Shown here piece after piece: positions 1-8,218 of a stretch of DNA of 64,000 bases (the first letter of the stretch is position 1; every line of letters starts with the position of its first letter). The stretch lies in the NCBI RefSeq assembly GCF_000341225.1, contig NZ_ANAC01000012.1:310001-374000 (forward strand), in the 5' to 3' direction. Under the pieces are notes generated by a model that did not search any database, was not told the origin of the DNA, and saw only the letters and a list, made by a program, of their open reading frames with translations. Made by a program: the position numbers and the translations under genes. Source of the stretch: Nocardiopsis alba DSM 43377 (GTDB taxonomy: Bacteria; Actinomycetota; Actinomycetes; Streptosporangiales; Streptosporangiaceae).

Positions 1-246
1 GCAGACCCCCAGGACGGGGAGGTCCAGGCGGCTCAACAGCGCGGGGACCCGTCCCAGGTCGCGGGTGACGGCGGGATGCCCGGGGCCCGGTGACACCACG
101 ACCGCGTCCACCGAGGCGGGGTCGAACCCCTCCCATTCCGCGGCGTCGTTGGCGAGCACGCGCGGCTCCTCGCCCAGGACGCGGGCCAGGAGTTGGAAGA
201 CGTTGAATGTGTAGCTGTCGTGGTTGTCCACGAGGAGGACGCGCAT
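1..246 (-). CDS. Glutamine amidotransferase, PabA/TrpG type (partial)
   Basis: This is the N-terminal 82 residues of a class I glutamine amidotransferase, cut by the window edge. It begins MRVLLVDNHDSYTFNVFQLL and continues with SPGPGHP and LPVLGVC, the last being the nucleophile cysteine context. The family supplies ammonia from glutamine to chorismate for p-aminobenzoate (folate) or anthranilate (tryptophan) synthesis. In actinomycetes this N-terminus is often fused to the synthase subunit (PabAB), which cannot be judged here. The ATG is preceded by a purine-rich GAAGAAGGGGCGGA stretch. A divergent SHOCT gene starts about 195 bp away. Confidence 0.85.
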   Translation of the reverse strand, partial: MRVLLVDNHDSYTFNVFQLLARVLGEEPRVLANDAAEWEGFDPASVDAVVVSPGPGHPAVTRDLGRVPALLSRLDLPVLGVC

Positions 247-441
247 TCCGCCCCTTCTTCCCGAGGTCGAGCGGATTCCGGATCGCGGCAACCCAGATTA
301 CGGCGATAAGGGACGAAACGTGCACCCGTGGTCGCTGTCCACAGGTCCATGTTCCCCCTGGTGCGCTCCCCTCCGGAAGGGTAGACAAGGAGGTGAGGGC
401 GAGGGAGAGCCGTCTCTCGCGCGGACCACGGGAGGGGACCC

Positions 442-687
442 ATGCCCGTCTTCATCGCGATGATCATGATCCTGGTCATCCTGCCCCTGGCCTTCTTCTT
501 CGTGCTCCTCGCGGGAGAGGCCGGAACTTCCGCCCGAGGCCGTCGCACCGTCGACCGGCCGAACGAGCCGTACCCGCCCGCTCCCCCGCCTCTGGACCCC
601 GCCGAACAGGAACTACGGATGCGTTACGCCAGAGGAGAGATCGACCGGGAGGAGTTCCTCCAACGAAGAATCGACCTGGAGCGATGA
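442..687 (+). CDS. Small membrane protein with SHOCT domain
   Basis: An 81-residue protein. Residues 4-24 form one hydrophobic helix (FIAMIMILVILPLAFFFVLL), followed by a Pro/Arg-rich linker. The C-terminal SHOCT motif (about residues 53-80) has the pattern LRMRYARGEIDREEFLQRR, which in this family is a short amphipathic oligomerisation module. The ATG follows GGGAGGGGACCC, a strong ribosome-binding site. No operon partner is visible. Its cellular role is unknown; membrane-anchored SHOCT proteins are common in actinomycetes. Confidence 0.85.
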   Translation: MPVFIAMIMILVILPLAFFFVLLAGEAGTSARGRRTVDRPNEPYPPAPPPLDPAEQELRMRYARGEIDREEFLQRRIDLER

Positions 688-712
688 GACCCACGGCACG
701 ACGGCGCCATGG

Positions 713-740
713 TTGACAGCCGAGCCGGGGTGGGTAAAGT
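713..740 (+). promoter_or_regulatory. Sigma-70-like promoter for the ABC-F gene
   Basis: A consensus TTGACA at 713-718 is separated by 16 bp from TAAAGT at 735-740, predicting transcription from about 747. It is one of the best -35/-10 pairs in the window and implies a 5' leader of roughly 215 nt before the ABC-F start codon at 962. Confidence 0.6.
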
Positions 741-746
741 ACTCAC

Positions 747-961
747 GTCCTGTTGTCTACGAATGAGGTGGACGTTGCGCATCTGAGGTTCGCGATCATC
801 ACGCGGTACGACCCCCGGTCGTCTTCTTCGCGTGGTTGCAACCTCGGTGCACGGGCCGTCCCTCGTTCCTCAGGATCCCTTCACCTCTCTGCCCGGCCGT
901 CGGCCGCGTGGTGCTCGCATACGAAGCCCTTTCCCATCACGCTTCCGTCTGCGAGAACACC
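747..961 (+). promoter_or_regulatory. Structured leader with an 8-codon upstream ORF, possible attenuator
   Basis: The leader contains ATG at 763 opening a 7-residue reading frame, MRWTLRI, with stop TGA at 784-786. Downstream, ACGACC (808-813) and GGTCGT (817-822) form a perfect 6-bp hairpin followed by CTTCTTCG, a weak terminator-like tail. GAGGTT (785-790), overlapping the small ORF's stop codon, can pair with AACCTC (840-845) and enclose the hairpin. Antibiotic-responsive ABC-F genes are often controlled by ribosome stalling on a leader peptide, so attenuation is plausible. The upstream ORF has no Shine-Dalgarno sequence, which weakens the case. Confidence 0.4.
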
Positions 962-2638
962 ATGTCATTTCCCGTCACCTCCGACGCCTCGGTGACCTGC
1001 TCCGACCTGACCTTCCGCTGGGCCGACGACACCACCGTCTTCGACGGCCTGTCCATGGCCGTGGGACGGGGACGCACCGGCCTGGTCGGCGTCAACGGCT
1101 CGGGCAAGTCGACCCTGATGCGCCTGATGGCCGGGGTGCTCACCCCGGCGCACGGGGCGGTGACCGTCCACGGCCACCTGTCCTACCTGCCGCAGAACAT
1201 CACGCTGGACACCGACCTGACGGTGGATCGGGCCCTGGGCATCGCCGACAAGCGCGCCGCGCTCAACGCGATCGAAGCCGGGGACGCGAGCGAGACCAAC
1301 TTCGAGATCATCGGCGACGACTGGGACGTCGAGGAACGCGCCATGGCCACCCTGGGCACCCTGGGGCTGGACGGCATCGGGTTGGACCGCACCGTGGGTC
1401 GGCTCTCCGGCGGGGAGACCGTGCTGCTGCGCCTGGCCGCGCTGCTCATGGAACGCCCCGACGTGCTGCTGCTCGACGAACCCACCAACAACCTCGACCT
1501 GTTCGCCCGACGACGTCTGTACGACGCCGTGGACTCCTGGCGCTCGGGCACCCTGATCGTGGTCAGCCACGATCTGGACCTGCTGGAGCGGGTCGACCGC
1601 ACCGCCGAACTCCGCAAGGGCGAGATCACCTGGTACGGAGGCGGCTGGTCCGCCTACCAGGAGGCTCTGGACGTCCAGCGGGAGGCGGCCGAACGGACCC
1701 TGCGCGCGGCCGAGTCCGACCTGCGCAAACAGAAGAAGGAGATGGAGGAGACCCAGATCAAGCTGGCCCGCCGTCGACGGCAGAGCAAGAAGTTGGACGC
1801 CCAAGGGGGCATCCCCAAGATCGTCGCCGGCAACCTCAAGCGTTCGGCCCAGGAGTCGGCCGGCAGGCTCAAGGGACTGCACGAGGACCGGCTCCAACAG
1901 GCACGCGACCGCAAGGAGGAGGCCGAGGGGGCCGTCCGCAAGGACGCCGAGATCCGGGTGGAGCTGCCGCACACCGTCGTGCCCGCCGGTCGGGACGTGG
2001 CCCGGGTGAGCGGACTACGCCCTCGATACGGACGTCTCTCCGAAGCCGACCTGACGATCCGCGGACCCGAGCGGATCGCCCTGGTGGGTCGCAACGGGGC
2101 CGGCAAGACCTCCTTCATGCGGACCCTGGCCGGGGAGCTGGAGCCGGCGGAGGGCGAGGCCCGCGTCACGGTGCCGGTGCGTTTCCTGCCCCAGCGGCTG
2201 GACCTGTTGGACGAGGATCTGTCGGTGTCCGAGAACGTGGAGCGGGCCGCGCCGAACGTGCCCCCGCAGAACATCCGTGCCCAGCTGGCGAAGTTCCTGT
2301 TCCGGGGCGCGCGGGCCGACCAGGAGGCGGGAACGCTCTCGGGCGGGGAACGGTTCCGGGCGACCCTGGCGATGACCATGCTGGCGTCACCGGCGCCGCA
2401 ACTGCTGATCATGGACGAGCCCACCAACAACCTGGACGTGTCCAGCGTCCGCCAGCTGATCGGTGCGCTGTCCGCCTACGAGGGGGCCCTGTTGGTGGCC
2501 GGCCACGATCTGCCGTTCCTGGAGTCGATCGGCGTCACCCGCTGGCTGTTCCTGGACGAGGAGCTGCGCGAGACCGACGCCGAGGAGGTGCGCGACCTAC
2601 TGGAGGGCCGGGTGCCCGCACGGGGCGAGGAGGACTGA
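962..2638 (+). CDS. ABC-F family ATPase (ribosome protection or translation factor type)
   Basis: A 558-residue soluble protein with two ATP-binding cassettes and no membrane segments, the ABC-F layout. Domain 1 has Walker A GVNGSGKST (about 43-51), signature LSGGE (about 148-152) and Walker B LLLDEPTNNLD. Domain 2 has Walker A GRNGAGKT (about 375-382), LSGGE (about 458-462) and LLIMDEPTNNLD. A charged linker rich in Lys, Arg and Glu lies between them. ABC-F proteins bind the ribosomal E site; some dislodge antibiotics, others act in translation. I chose ATG 962 because the in-frame extension upstream (from 836) is atypical sequence inside the leader. A long leader precedes it and a strong hairpin follows. 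Substrate class cannot be told from sequence alone. Confidence 0.9.
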   Translation: MSFPVTSDASVTCSDLTFRWADDTTVFDGLSMAVGRGRTGLVGVNGSGKSTLMRLMAGVLTPAHGAVTVHGHLSYLPQNITLDTDLTVDRALGIADKRAALNAIEAGDASETNFEIIGDDWDVEERAMATLGTLGLDGIGLDRTVGRLSGGETVLLRLAALLMERPDVLLLDEPTNNLDLFARRRLYDAVDSWRSGTLIVVSHDLDLLERVDRTAELRKGEITWYGGGWSAYQEALDVQREAAERTLRAAESDLRKQKKEMEETQIKLARRRRQSKKLDAQGGIPKIVAGNLKRSAQESAGRLKGLHEDRLQQARDRKEEAEGAVRKDAEIRVELPHTVVPAGRDVARVSGLRPRYGRLSEADLTIRGPERIALVGRNGAGKTSFMRTLAGELEPAEGEARVTVPVRFLPQRLDLLDEDLSVSENVERAAPNVPPQNIRAQLAKFLFRGARADQEAGTLSGGERFRATLAMTMLASPAPQLLIMDEPTNNLDVSSVRQLIGALSAYEGALLVAGHDLPFLESIGVTRWLFLDEELRETDAEEVRDLLEGRVPARGEED

Positions 2639-2642
2639 CGTC

Positions 2643-2684
2643 GCGCTGTGGGGCGTGTTCCTTCGGGGACACGCCCCACAGCGC
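2643..2684 (+). terminator. Strong hairpin terminator after the ABC-F gene
   Basis: A perfect 16-bp inverted repeat (2643-2658 with 2669-2684) whose loop holds CCTTCGGGG, giving a stable UUCG-type cap. There is no long T-tract, as is usual in high-GC actinomycetes. It begins 4 bp after the ABC-F stop codon. Confidence 0.75.
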
Positions 2685-2813
2685 GGCCGGGGTCGCCTTC
2701 CGGCGCGGAGGATCCGTGCCTCCGTCCGGAGAGGGCGGTTCCTTCCGGGGCGTGACGTCGAGTGCTCGGTAGAGTCCGGGGCCCGAAGCCGACTTTTCGA
2801 GAGGCGACCCGCC

Positions 2814-3566
2814 GTGAGCACTCCCCGGCCGTTCTTCGACGCCCACCTGCACATCATCGACCCTCGTTTCCCCCTGATCCCGAACCAGGGCTACCTGCCC
2901 GAGGAGTTCACCGTCGAGCGGTATCGCCGCCGTGTGGAGACTCTCGGGGTGGTGGGAGGGGCGGTGGTCTCCGGGTCCTTTCAGGGGTTCGACCAGGACT
3001 ACCTGCTCCACGCCCTGAGGGAGCTGGGGCCCGGTTTCGTCGGGGTCACCCAGATCCCGCACGACACCCTGGACGCGCGCGTCGTCGAACTCGCCGAACT
3101 GGGGGTGCGCGCCGTCCGGTTCAACCTGCGACGAGGCGGTTCCGCGAGCCTGGAACACCTGGACACCCTGGCCCGCCGGGTCCACGAGGTGGCCGGTATG
3201 CACACCGAGCTCTACGTCGACGCCCGCGACCTGGACGGGATCGCCTCGACCGTGGCGGCCCTGCCGTCCGTGAGCGTGGACCATCTGGGGCTGCGCTCCG
3301 ATGGGCTGCACACCCTGTTGCGGCTGGTCGAACGGGGGGTGCGGGTCAAGGCCACCGGCTTCGGGCGCGTCGACCTGGATCCCCTCGAGGCGATGCGGGC
3401 CGTGATCGAGGTCGATCCGACCGCGCTGATGGTGGGCACCGACCTTCCCTCCACGCGGGCGCGACGCCCCTTCGCCGACACGGATCTGGAGCTGGTGGCC
3501 GAGGCCGCAGGCGAGCACCTGGACGCGGTGCTCCACGACAACGCCGCGGCCTTCTACCGCCTCTGA
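2814..3566 (+). CDS. Amidohydrolase-family metal-dependent hydrolase
   Basis: A 250-residue TIM-barrel hydrolase of the amidohydrolase 2 type (2-pyrone-4,6-dicarboxylate lactonase and decarboxylase relatives). The metal-binding HxH is at residues 11-13 (FFDAHLHI). Further barrel features are VRFNLRRG, SVDHLGLR and the late aspartate in MVGTDLP. The start is GTG at 2814, placed so that the HxH motif lies within the first 15 residues as usual in the family. Substrate is unknown. It stands alone on the plus strand and converges with the sugar porter gene, with a hairpin between them. Confidence 0.8.
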   Translation: MSTPRPFFDAHLHIIDPRFPLIPNQGYLPEEFTVERYRRRVETLGVVGGAVVSGSFQGFDQDYLLHALRELGPGFVGVTQIPHDTLDARVVELAELGVRAVRFNLRRGGSASLEHLDTLARRVHEVAGMHTELYVDARDLDGIASTVAALPSVSVDHLGLRSDGLHTLLRLVERGVRVKATGFGRVDLDPLEAMRAVIEVDPTALMVGTDLPSTRARRPFADTDLELVAEAAGEHLDAVLHDNAAAFYRL

Positions 3567-3661
3567 CCATTGGCTCACCGGAGTATCGGCAGGGGCCGGC
3601 CCTATCCCCGCTCGGGGCCACCCGCCGCGGTCGAGGCATTCGGGGCCGGTCGAATACGAGA

Positions 3662-3706
3662 CGCCGCCCTTCGAAGGACCCGGAACGGGATCCTCGAAGG
3701 GCGGCG
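3662..3706. terminator. Bidirectional terminator between convergent genes
   Basis: A perfect 13-bp inverted repeat, CGCCGCCCTTCGA (3662-3674) with TCGAAGGGCGGCG (3694-3706). It sits between the convergent amidohydrolase and sugar-porter genes and can serve both. Confidence 0.7.
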
Positions 3707-3724
3707 ATCACTCTTGGACCGGTC

Positions 3725-5149
3725 TCAGCCGGTCATCTCCTCCAGCGTCTTGCCCTTCGTCTCACGAACGAACTTGAGCACGAAGAGGAAGGACAGCAGC
3801 GCGAAGCCCGAGTACATCATGTAGGCGCCGGGCAGGCTCCAGTCCCGCAGGCTCGGGAAGCTGACCGTGATGAGCCAGTTGGTCAGCCACTGGGTCGCGG
3901 TGGCCACGCCCATGGCGGCCGCGCGGATGCGCAGCGGGAACATCTCCCCCAGCAGCACCCACACCACCACACCCCAGGACAGGGCGAAGAACAGCACGAA
4001 GGAGCTCGCGGACACCAGCGCCACCGCACCCCAGGCGAAGGGGAGCGTGACCGTGTCACCTTGGACCTGGGCGTGCGAGAACGCGAAGGCGGCGATCGCC
4101 AACGCCACCGTCATCCCGGCCGATCCCACCAACAGCAGGGGCTTTCGTCCCACCCGGTCCACCAGCATGATCGCGATGACGGTACCGATGATGTTGACCA
4201 CCGAGGTGAACAGGCTCAACAGCAGGGAGTCGCCCTCGGCCACCCCCACCGACTGCCACAGGGAGCTGGAGTAGTAGAAGATGACGTTGATGCCCACCAA
4301 CTGTTGGAAGGCCGAGACGGCCATACCGATCCACACGATGGGCAGCAGACCGTAGCGTCCGGTCAGGTCGCGCAGCCGGGGGCGGACCTCCGACCCCAGG
4401 GCCTCGCGGATCTCGTTGATCCGACGGTCGACCCTGGCCTGACCGCCGCCCTCGACGTCCTCCAGGATCCGCCGTGCCTGGTCGACCCGGCCCAATCGCA
4501 CCAGATATCGGGGCGACTCCGGTATGACCAGGCTCAACGCCAGGTAGACCAGGGCGGGCAGCATCTCCACGCCGAGCATCCACTGCCAGGCCTGGAGCGG
4601 GCCGATCGTGTCACGGGCGCTGCCGCCGGCCCCCGCGGCGATGGCGTAGTTGACCAGCTGCGAGGCGGCGATCCCCAGCACGATGGCGAGCTGTTGCAAG
4701 GAGGCCAGACGCCCTCGATAGGCGGCCGGGGAGACCTCGGCGATGTAGGTGGGGGCGATCACGGAGGCCATACCGATGGCCACCCCGCCCAGGATCCGCC
4801 AGAAGGTCAGGTCCCAGACGCTGAAGGGCAGTGCCGAGCCGATCGCGCTGACCGCGAACAGCACGCCGGCGATCTGCATGACGCGGATACGCCCCAGCCG
4901 GTCGGCGATGTTACCGGCGGTGGCGGCGCCCACCACACAGCCCAACAGCGCCGAGGCTACGGTGAATCCGAGGACGGCCGGCCCCACCTGGAAGTGGGCC
5001 TGGATGGCGTCGACGGCGCCGTTGATGACGGCGCTGTCGTAGCCGAACAGGAAGCCGCCCATCGCGGCGGCCGCCGCGATCATGGTCACGTGGGCGAGGT
5101 CGGCGCCACCGTCGTGGTGTCCCGCCCCGCTCCTACCGGTTTCTCTCAA
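3725..5149 (-). CDS. Sugar porter, major facilitator superfamily
   Basis: A roughly 474-residue, 12-helix MFS protein of the sugar porter family. Diagnostic motifs are GGFLFGYD in helix 1, ADRLGRI between helices 2 and 3, PESPRYLV after helix 6, QQLVGIN in helix 7, VDRVGRKPL between helices 8 and 9, and a PETKG-like ETKGKTLEE at the C-terminus. It probably imports a hexose or related sugar by proton symport across the cytoplasmic membrane. I place the start at a TTG near 5149, preceded by GGAAAGGAG at good spacing; an in-frame TTG at 5203 is the alternative. No sugar-metabolism genes adjoin it, so the substrate is open. Confidence 0.88.
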   Translation of the reverse strand: MRETGRSGAGHHDGGADLAHVTMIAAAAAMGGFLFGYDSAVINGAVDAIQAHFQVGPAVLGFTVASALLGCVVGAATAGNIADRLGRIRVMQIAGVLFAVSAIGSALPFSVWDLTFWRILGGVAIGMASVIAPTYIAEVSPAAYRGRLASLQQLAIVLGIAASQLVNYAIAAGAGGSARDTIGPLQAWQWMLGVEMLPALVYLALSLVIPESPRYLVRLGRVDQARRILEDVEGGGQARVDRRINEIREALGSEVRPRLRDLTGRYGLLPIVWIGMAVSAFQQLVGINVIFYYSSSLWQSVGVAEGDSLLLSLFTSVVNIIGTVIAIMLVDRVGRKPLLLVGSAGMTVALAIAAFAFSHAQVQGDTVTLPFAWGAVALVSASSFVLFFALSWGVVVWVLLGEMFPLRIRAAAMGVATATQWLTNWLITVSFPSLRDWSLPGAYMMYSGFALLSFLFVLKFVRETKGKTLEEMTG

Positions 5150-5288
5150 CGAGAGCTCCTTTCCAGGGCGCACCCGAGGCCCTGTCGGCACCACGGTGCC
5201 CAACGGCGGCGGCGAACGGGGGACGCAACGCTGGAGTGGTCGAACACTCTCCGATATTCGCCTCGGGGCGCAGTGGTGGGGGCCGTGT

Positions 5289-6017
5289 TCAGCCGGCGCT
5301 TCGGATCCTGAGGAGTCGGGTCGTCTGGATCGTTTCGAAGATCTTCAACTGGGTCGGATCGTAAGCGGGCGCGAGGTGGCCGGCTCTCATGGCGGAGTTC
5401 TCCGCGGCCAAGGCCATGCCCGGGGGCGCGTCCTCCTGGGAGGCGATACGCGACATGATCTGGGCGTGGGCGTGCTGGAACCTCGACAGGCGAGGGTCGT
5501 CCGGGTGAGCCATGGCGAGTGCGCGTTCAGTGAGCCCCAGCGCTTCGGTGAGGCCCTCCGGGCCGGCCGCCCCCTGGGCGAGGAACTCGGCCACCTGCAT
5601 CGACCGGACGGGAAGGTGGGGGCTGTTCTCCTCGGTCATCTCCAACGCCTCACGAGCCAGTTCCAGCGCGCCCGCCAATTCGGAGGGGTCGGTGTCCGGA
5701 TCGTCCATGAGCGCACGTGTCCACCGGATACTCAGAGCACCGGCCAGTTGTTGACGGAAATCGGCGGCGTGGGGATCGTTCTCGCCCCCCAGGCGAATGG
5801 CCCTCTCCAGATGTTCCAGAGCACCCTCGATGTCCGCGGGGTCGTCACTGCCGATGTAGCGCATGCCCAAGGCCAGGCCCAGAACATAGTGCGACCAGGG
5901 GTCCTCGCTTCGAGAGCGTTCCTGGGCACGGGCCCGACCGACGGCCCCATCGAGGTCGTGTTCGGCGTAGAGGATGTTCGCGAGTGTTTCGGCACGAGTT
6001 CGAGCCAGATCGGACAT
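5289..6017 (-). CDS. TPR-like helical repeat protein
   Basis: A 242-residue soluble protein of unknown function, made of amphipathic helix pairs resembling tetratricopeptide repeats. Recognisable repeat helices include ADIEGALEHLERAIRLG, ELAGALELAREALEM and GLTEALGLTERALAM. There is no signal peptide or membrane segment. Such scaffolds usually mediate protein contacts. The ATG at 6017 follows a GGGGACCACC stretch. It is transcribed divergently from the small membrane protein at 6204. Confidence 0.65.
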   Translation of the reverse strand: MSDLARTRAETLANILYAEHDLDGAVGRARAQERSRSEDPWSHYVLGLALGMRYIGSDDPADIEGALEHLERAIRLGGENDPHAADFRQQLAGALSIRWTRALMDDPDTDPSELAGALELAREALEMTEENSPHLPVRSMQVAEFLAQGAAGPEGLTEALGLTERALAMAHPDDPRLSRFQHAHAQIMSRIASQEDAPPGMALAAENSAMRAGHLAPAYDPTQLKIFETIQTTRLLRIRSAG

Positions 6018-6203
6018 GGTGGTCCCCGGGGGGTCGTTCGGGCGCGGGCCTCAATGGTACACACCGGAGTCCGGAGCGCACTTCTGTGTAGGGTGTTTCG
6101 CGAGCCGGACGCTCCTTCTACCCCACCCCTGGAATGGAGACGATGTGTCCACATCCTCTGGCCGCCCCCTCTTCTCAATCAGGCCGTGGTGTCATGGTTA
6201 CGC

Positions 6204-6674
6204 ATGGAGGCACTGATCGGTACGCCCCTCGGTGAGCAGGCCTGGCGAGAGCACCGAGAGATCGCGCTGCGGCTGCGCCGCTCCTACCTGCTCTTCTGTC
6301 TGGGGACGGGGGCCTTCTCCGGAGGGGCCGCCGCGGTTGCGGTGGCTCTGCTGGGGCTTGTGTGGCAACAGGGCGAGGGGTTTCCGCTCGCTGTTCTGCC
6401 CTTCATCATGACACCTTTGATCCTCGGTCCCATGTGGAAACGCAGGACCGCGGGGACGGTCGCGCCGTTCTTGGGGCGTCCTCGCCACGTGTGGCCTCGT
6501 TGGGCATTCACTCTGATCTTTCCCATCGTGCTCGTGCTCGGTGTGTTCGTGCCCTGGAGCCCGGCCTGGTCGATTATGAGCGGAGTGTTGTGCGCGCTCC
6601 CCTACTGTCTCAGCGCGGTTCTGGAGGCCCGACATCCTCTTTCTCCTTATCCCGCCGTGTGGAGCCGGGCCTGA
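6204..6674 (+). CDS. Small four-helix membrane protein, function unknown
   Basis: A 156-residue protein with four hydrophobic segments (about residues 29-54, 60-80, 98-120 and 125-142), an N-terminal charged helix and no recognisable domain. Base use is slightly less GC-rich than its neighbours. ATG 6204 was chosen because it opens immediately before the conserved-looking amphipathic N-terminus; upstream in-frame sequence is not protein-like. The role is unknown. It precedes bioB by about 100 bp but need not be co-transcribed with it. Confidence 0.6.
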   Translation: MEALIGTPLGEQAWREHREIALRLRRSYLLFCLGTGAFSGGAAAVAVALLGLVWQQGEGFPLAVLPFIMTPLILGPMWKRRTAGTVAPFLGRPRHVWPRWAFTLIFPIVLVLGVFVPWSPAWSIMSGVLCALPYCLSAVLEARHPLSPYPAVWSRA

Positions 6675-6773
6675 TCCCGTACGTCGATGGTCTCGACCGC
6701 ACAAGAACTCGGCCCGAAACCTGGCGGGTTCGGTGGCTGTCAGGGCACCCGTGTCGCGTCCAGGATCGAGGGC

Positions 6774-7835
6774 GTGACGACATTCGATTCCCTCGCAGAG
6801 AAGGCCCTACGACGCCTGCCGCCCACCCGTGACGAGCTTCTCCGGGTCCTGAAGGGTTCCGACGAGGAGCTGATGGAGCTGGTCGCGGCGGCGTCCAGGG
6901 TCCGCCATCACCACTTCGGACGGCTCGTCAAGCTCAACTACCTCGTCAACGTCAAGAGCGGCCTGTGCCCGGAGGACTGCTCCTACTGCTCCCAGCGCCT
7001 GGGATCCCGGGCCGGGATCGTCAAGTACACCTGGCTCGACCCCGACCGGACCCGTGAGCTGGCCTCCCACGGGGTCGCCGCGGGTGCGGCCCGCGTGTGT
7101 CTGGTGGCCAGTGGCCGCGGCCCCACCGACCGCGACGTGGACCGTCTGGCCCCGACGGTGGAGGGCATCAAGCGGGACCACCCCGACGTCGAGGTGTGCG
7201 CCTGTCTGGGGCTGCTCTCCGAGGGGCAGGCCGACCGGCTGCGCGAGGCGGGCGTGGACGCCTACAACCACAACCTCAACACCTCCGAGGAACGCTACTC
7301 CGACATCTGCTCCACCCACGACTTCGCGGATCGGGTGGCGACGGTACGGAGCGCGACCCACGCCGGCCTCTCCCCCTGTTCGGGGCTGATCGTGGGGATG
7401 GGCGAGAGCGACGAGGACCTGATCGACGCCCTGTTCGCCCTACGGGAGCTGGAGCCGGACTCGGTGCCGGTCAACTTCCTCATGCCCTTCGAGGGCACGC
7501 CCCTGGAGGGCACCTGGGAGTTGACGCCCCCGCGCTGTCTGCGGATCCTGGCCGCGACCCGCTTCGTCTTCCCCGACGTGGAGGTACGGCTGGCGGGCGG
7601 TCGGGAGATGCATCTGCGCTCGTCGCAACCCTTGGGGCTGCACATCGCCGATTCGATCTTCCTGGGCGACTACCTCACCAGCGAGGGGCAGGCCGGTCGG
7701 GACGATCTGGCGATGATCGCCGACGCGGGGCTCCAGGTCCGCGGTGCCGGTGAGAAGGCGGCCTCCCACACGGGGCACGCCCCGCCGCGCGCACGGCGAC
7801 GGGGCGCGGGCACCGACCTTCCGCCCAACGTCTGA
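6774..7835 (+). CDS. bioB: Biotin synthase
   Basis: A 353-residue radical SAM enzyme that inserts sulfur into dethiobiotin to make biotin, the last step of the pathway. The [4Fe-4S] cluster motif CPEDCSYC is at residues 65-72. Further family landmarks are [33 protein letters not shown] and LAGGREMHL (the arginine contacts the [2Fe-2S] cluster). GTG 6774 is preferred because AGGATCGAGG lies just upstream and the protein then begins at the usual distance from the core; an ATG at 6687 would add 29 atypical residues. The gene is not next to bioA, bioD or bioF here. The Gly/Arg-rich tail after residue 330 is unusual but benign. Confidence 0.95.
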   Translation: MTTFDSLAEKALRRLPPTRDELLRVLKGSDEELMELVAAASRVRHHHFGRLVKLNYLVNVKSGLCPEDCSYCSQRLGSRAGIVKYTWLDPDRTRELASHGVAAGAARVCLVASGRGPTDRDVDRLAPTVEGIKRDHPDVEVCACLGLLSEGQADRLREAGVDAYNHNLNTSEERYSDICSTHDFADRVATVRSATHAGLSPCSGLIVGMGESDEDLIDALFALRELEPDSVPVNFLMPFEGTPLEGTWELTPPRCLRILAATRFVFPDVEVRLAGGREMHLRSSQPLGLHIADSIFLGDYLTSEGQAGRDDLAMIADAGLQVRGAGEKAASHTGHAPPRARRRGAGTDLPPNV

Positions 7836-7846
7836 ACACCGTTCTC

Positions 7847-7879
7847 GGGGCGGCACCGGAAGGGATCCGGTGCCGCCCC
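7847..7879. terminator. Bidirectional terminator between bioB and the YiaA/B-like gene
   Basis: A perfect 14-bp inverted repeat, GGGGCGGCACCGGA and TCCGGTGCCGCCCC, around the 5-nt loop AGGGA. It separates the convergent bioB and the membrane protein gene at 7887. Confidence 0.75.
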
Positions 7880-7886
7880 GGGCGTC

Positions 7887-8168
7887 TCAGGAGCGGACGG
7901 GGTCGCCCTGCCAGATCGGCATCTGCTGGTGGTACTGGGCCTGCTCGGCCGCGATCAGATCCTCCTGACGGTCGCGGACGCACTTGGCCAGGGTGAACGT
8001 GGAGGTGATGACGAACAGGACGCTCATCCCGAGGAAGGCGCGGACCCAGGGGTCGACCGGCAGGTAGAAGATGCCGACGGTGACGCCGATGGAGGAGACC
8101 GCGAAGGCGATGATCGCCTGGAGGTAGAACTGGGCGGTGGACCTGGGGAGAGGAGTGGGGGTGCTCAT
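7887..8168 (-). CDS. YiaA/YiaB family two-helix inner membrane protein
   Basis: A 93-residue protein with two transmembrane helices (about residues 15-37 and 43-62) and the family core AFLGMSVLFVITSTFTLAKCVRD, followed by a soluble tail. YiaA/YiaB-type proteins are small inner membrane proteins of uncertain function. ATG 8168 is the natural start. A 16-bp palindrome (8203-8218) lies 35 bp upstream and recurs at 13120, suggesting regulated expression. Confidence 0.8.
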   Translation of the reverse strand: MSTPTPLPRSTAQFYLQAIIAFAVSSIGVTVGIFYLPVDPWVRAFLGMSVLFVITSTFTLAKCVRDRQEDLIAAEQAQYHQQMPIWQGDPVRS

Positions 8169-8202
8169 ACCCCCATCCTGGGCCTTCGCGCCGTTCCGAG
8201 CC

Positions 8203-8218
8203 TGAGTACGCCTACTCA
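8203..8218. promoter_or_regulatory. TGAGTA-N4-TACTCA palindromic operator, copy 1
   Basis: The sequence TGAGTACGCCTACTCA is a palindrome with 6-bp arms. It overlaps the stop codon of the oxidoreductase gene and lies just upstream of the YiaA/B-like gene start. The same arms and spacing recur at 13120-13135. Confidence 0.55.

Noticed and set aside
763..995. An overlapping longer reading frame at the ABC-F leader
   Set aside because: A plus-strand frame through the leader (753-995) is open, but it has no ribosome-binding site and its product has no protein-like features. Only the short ATG at 763 fits the predicted transcript.
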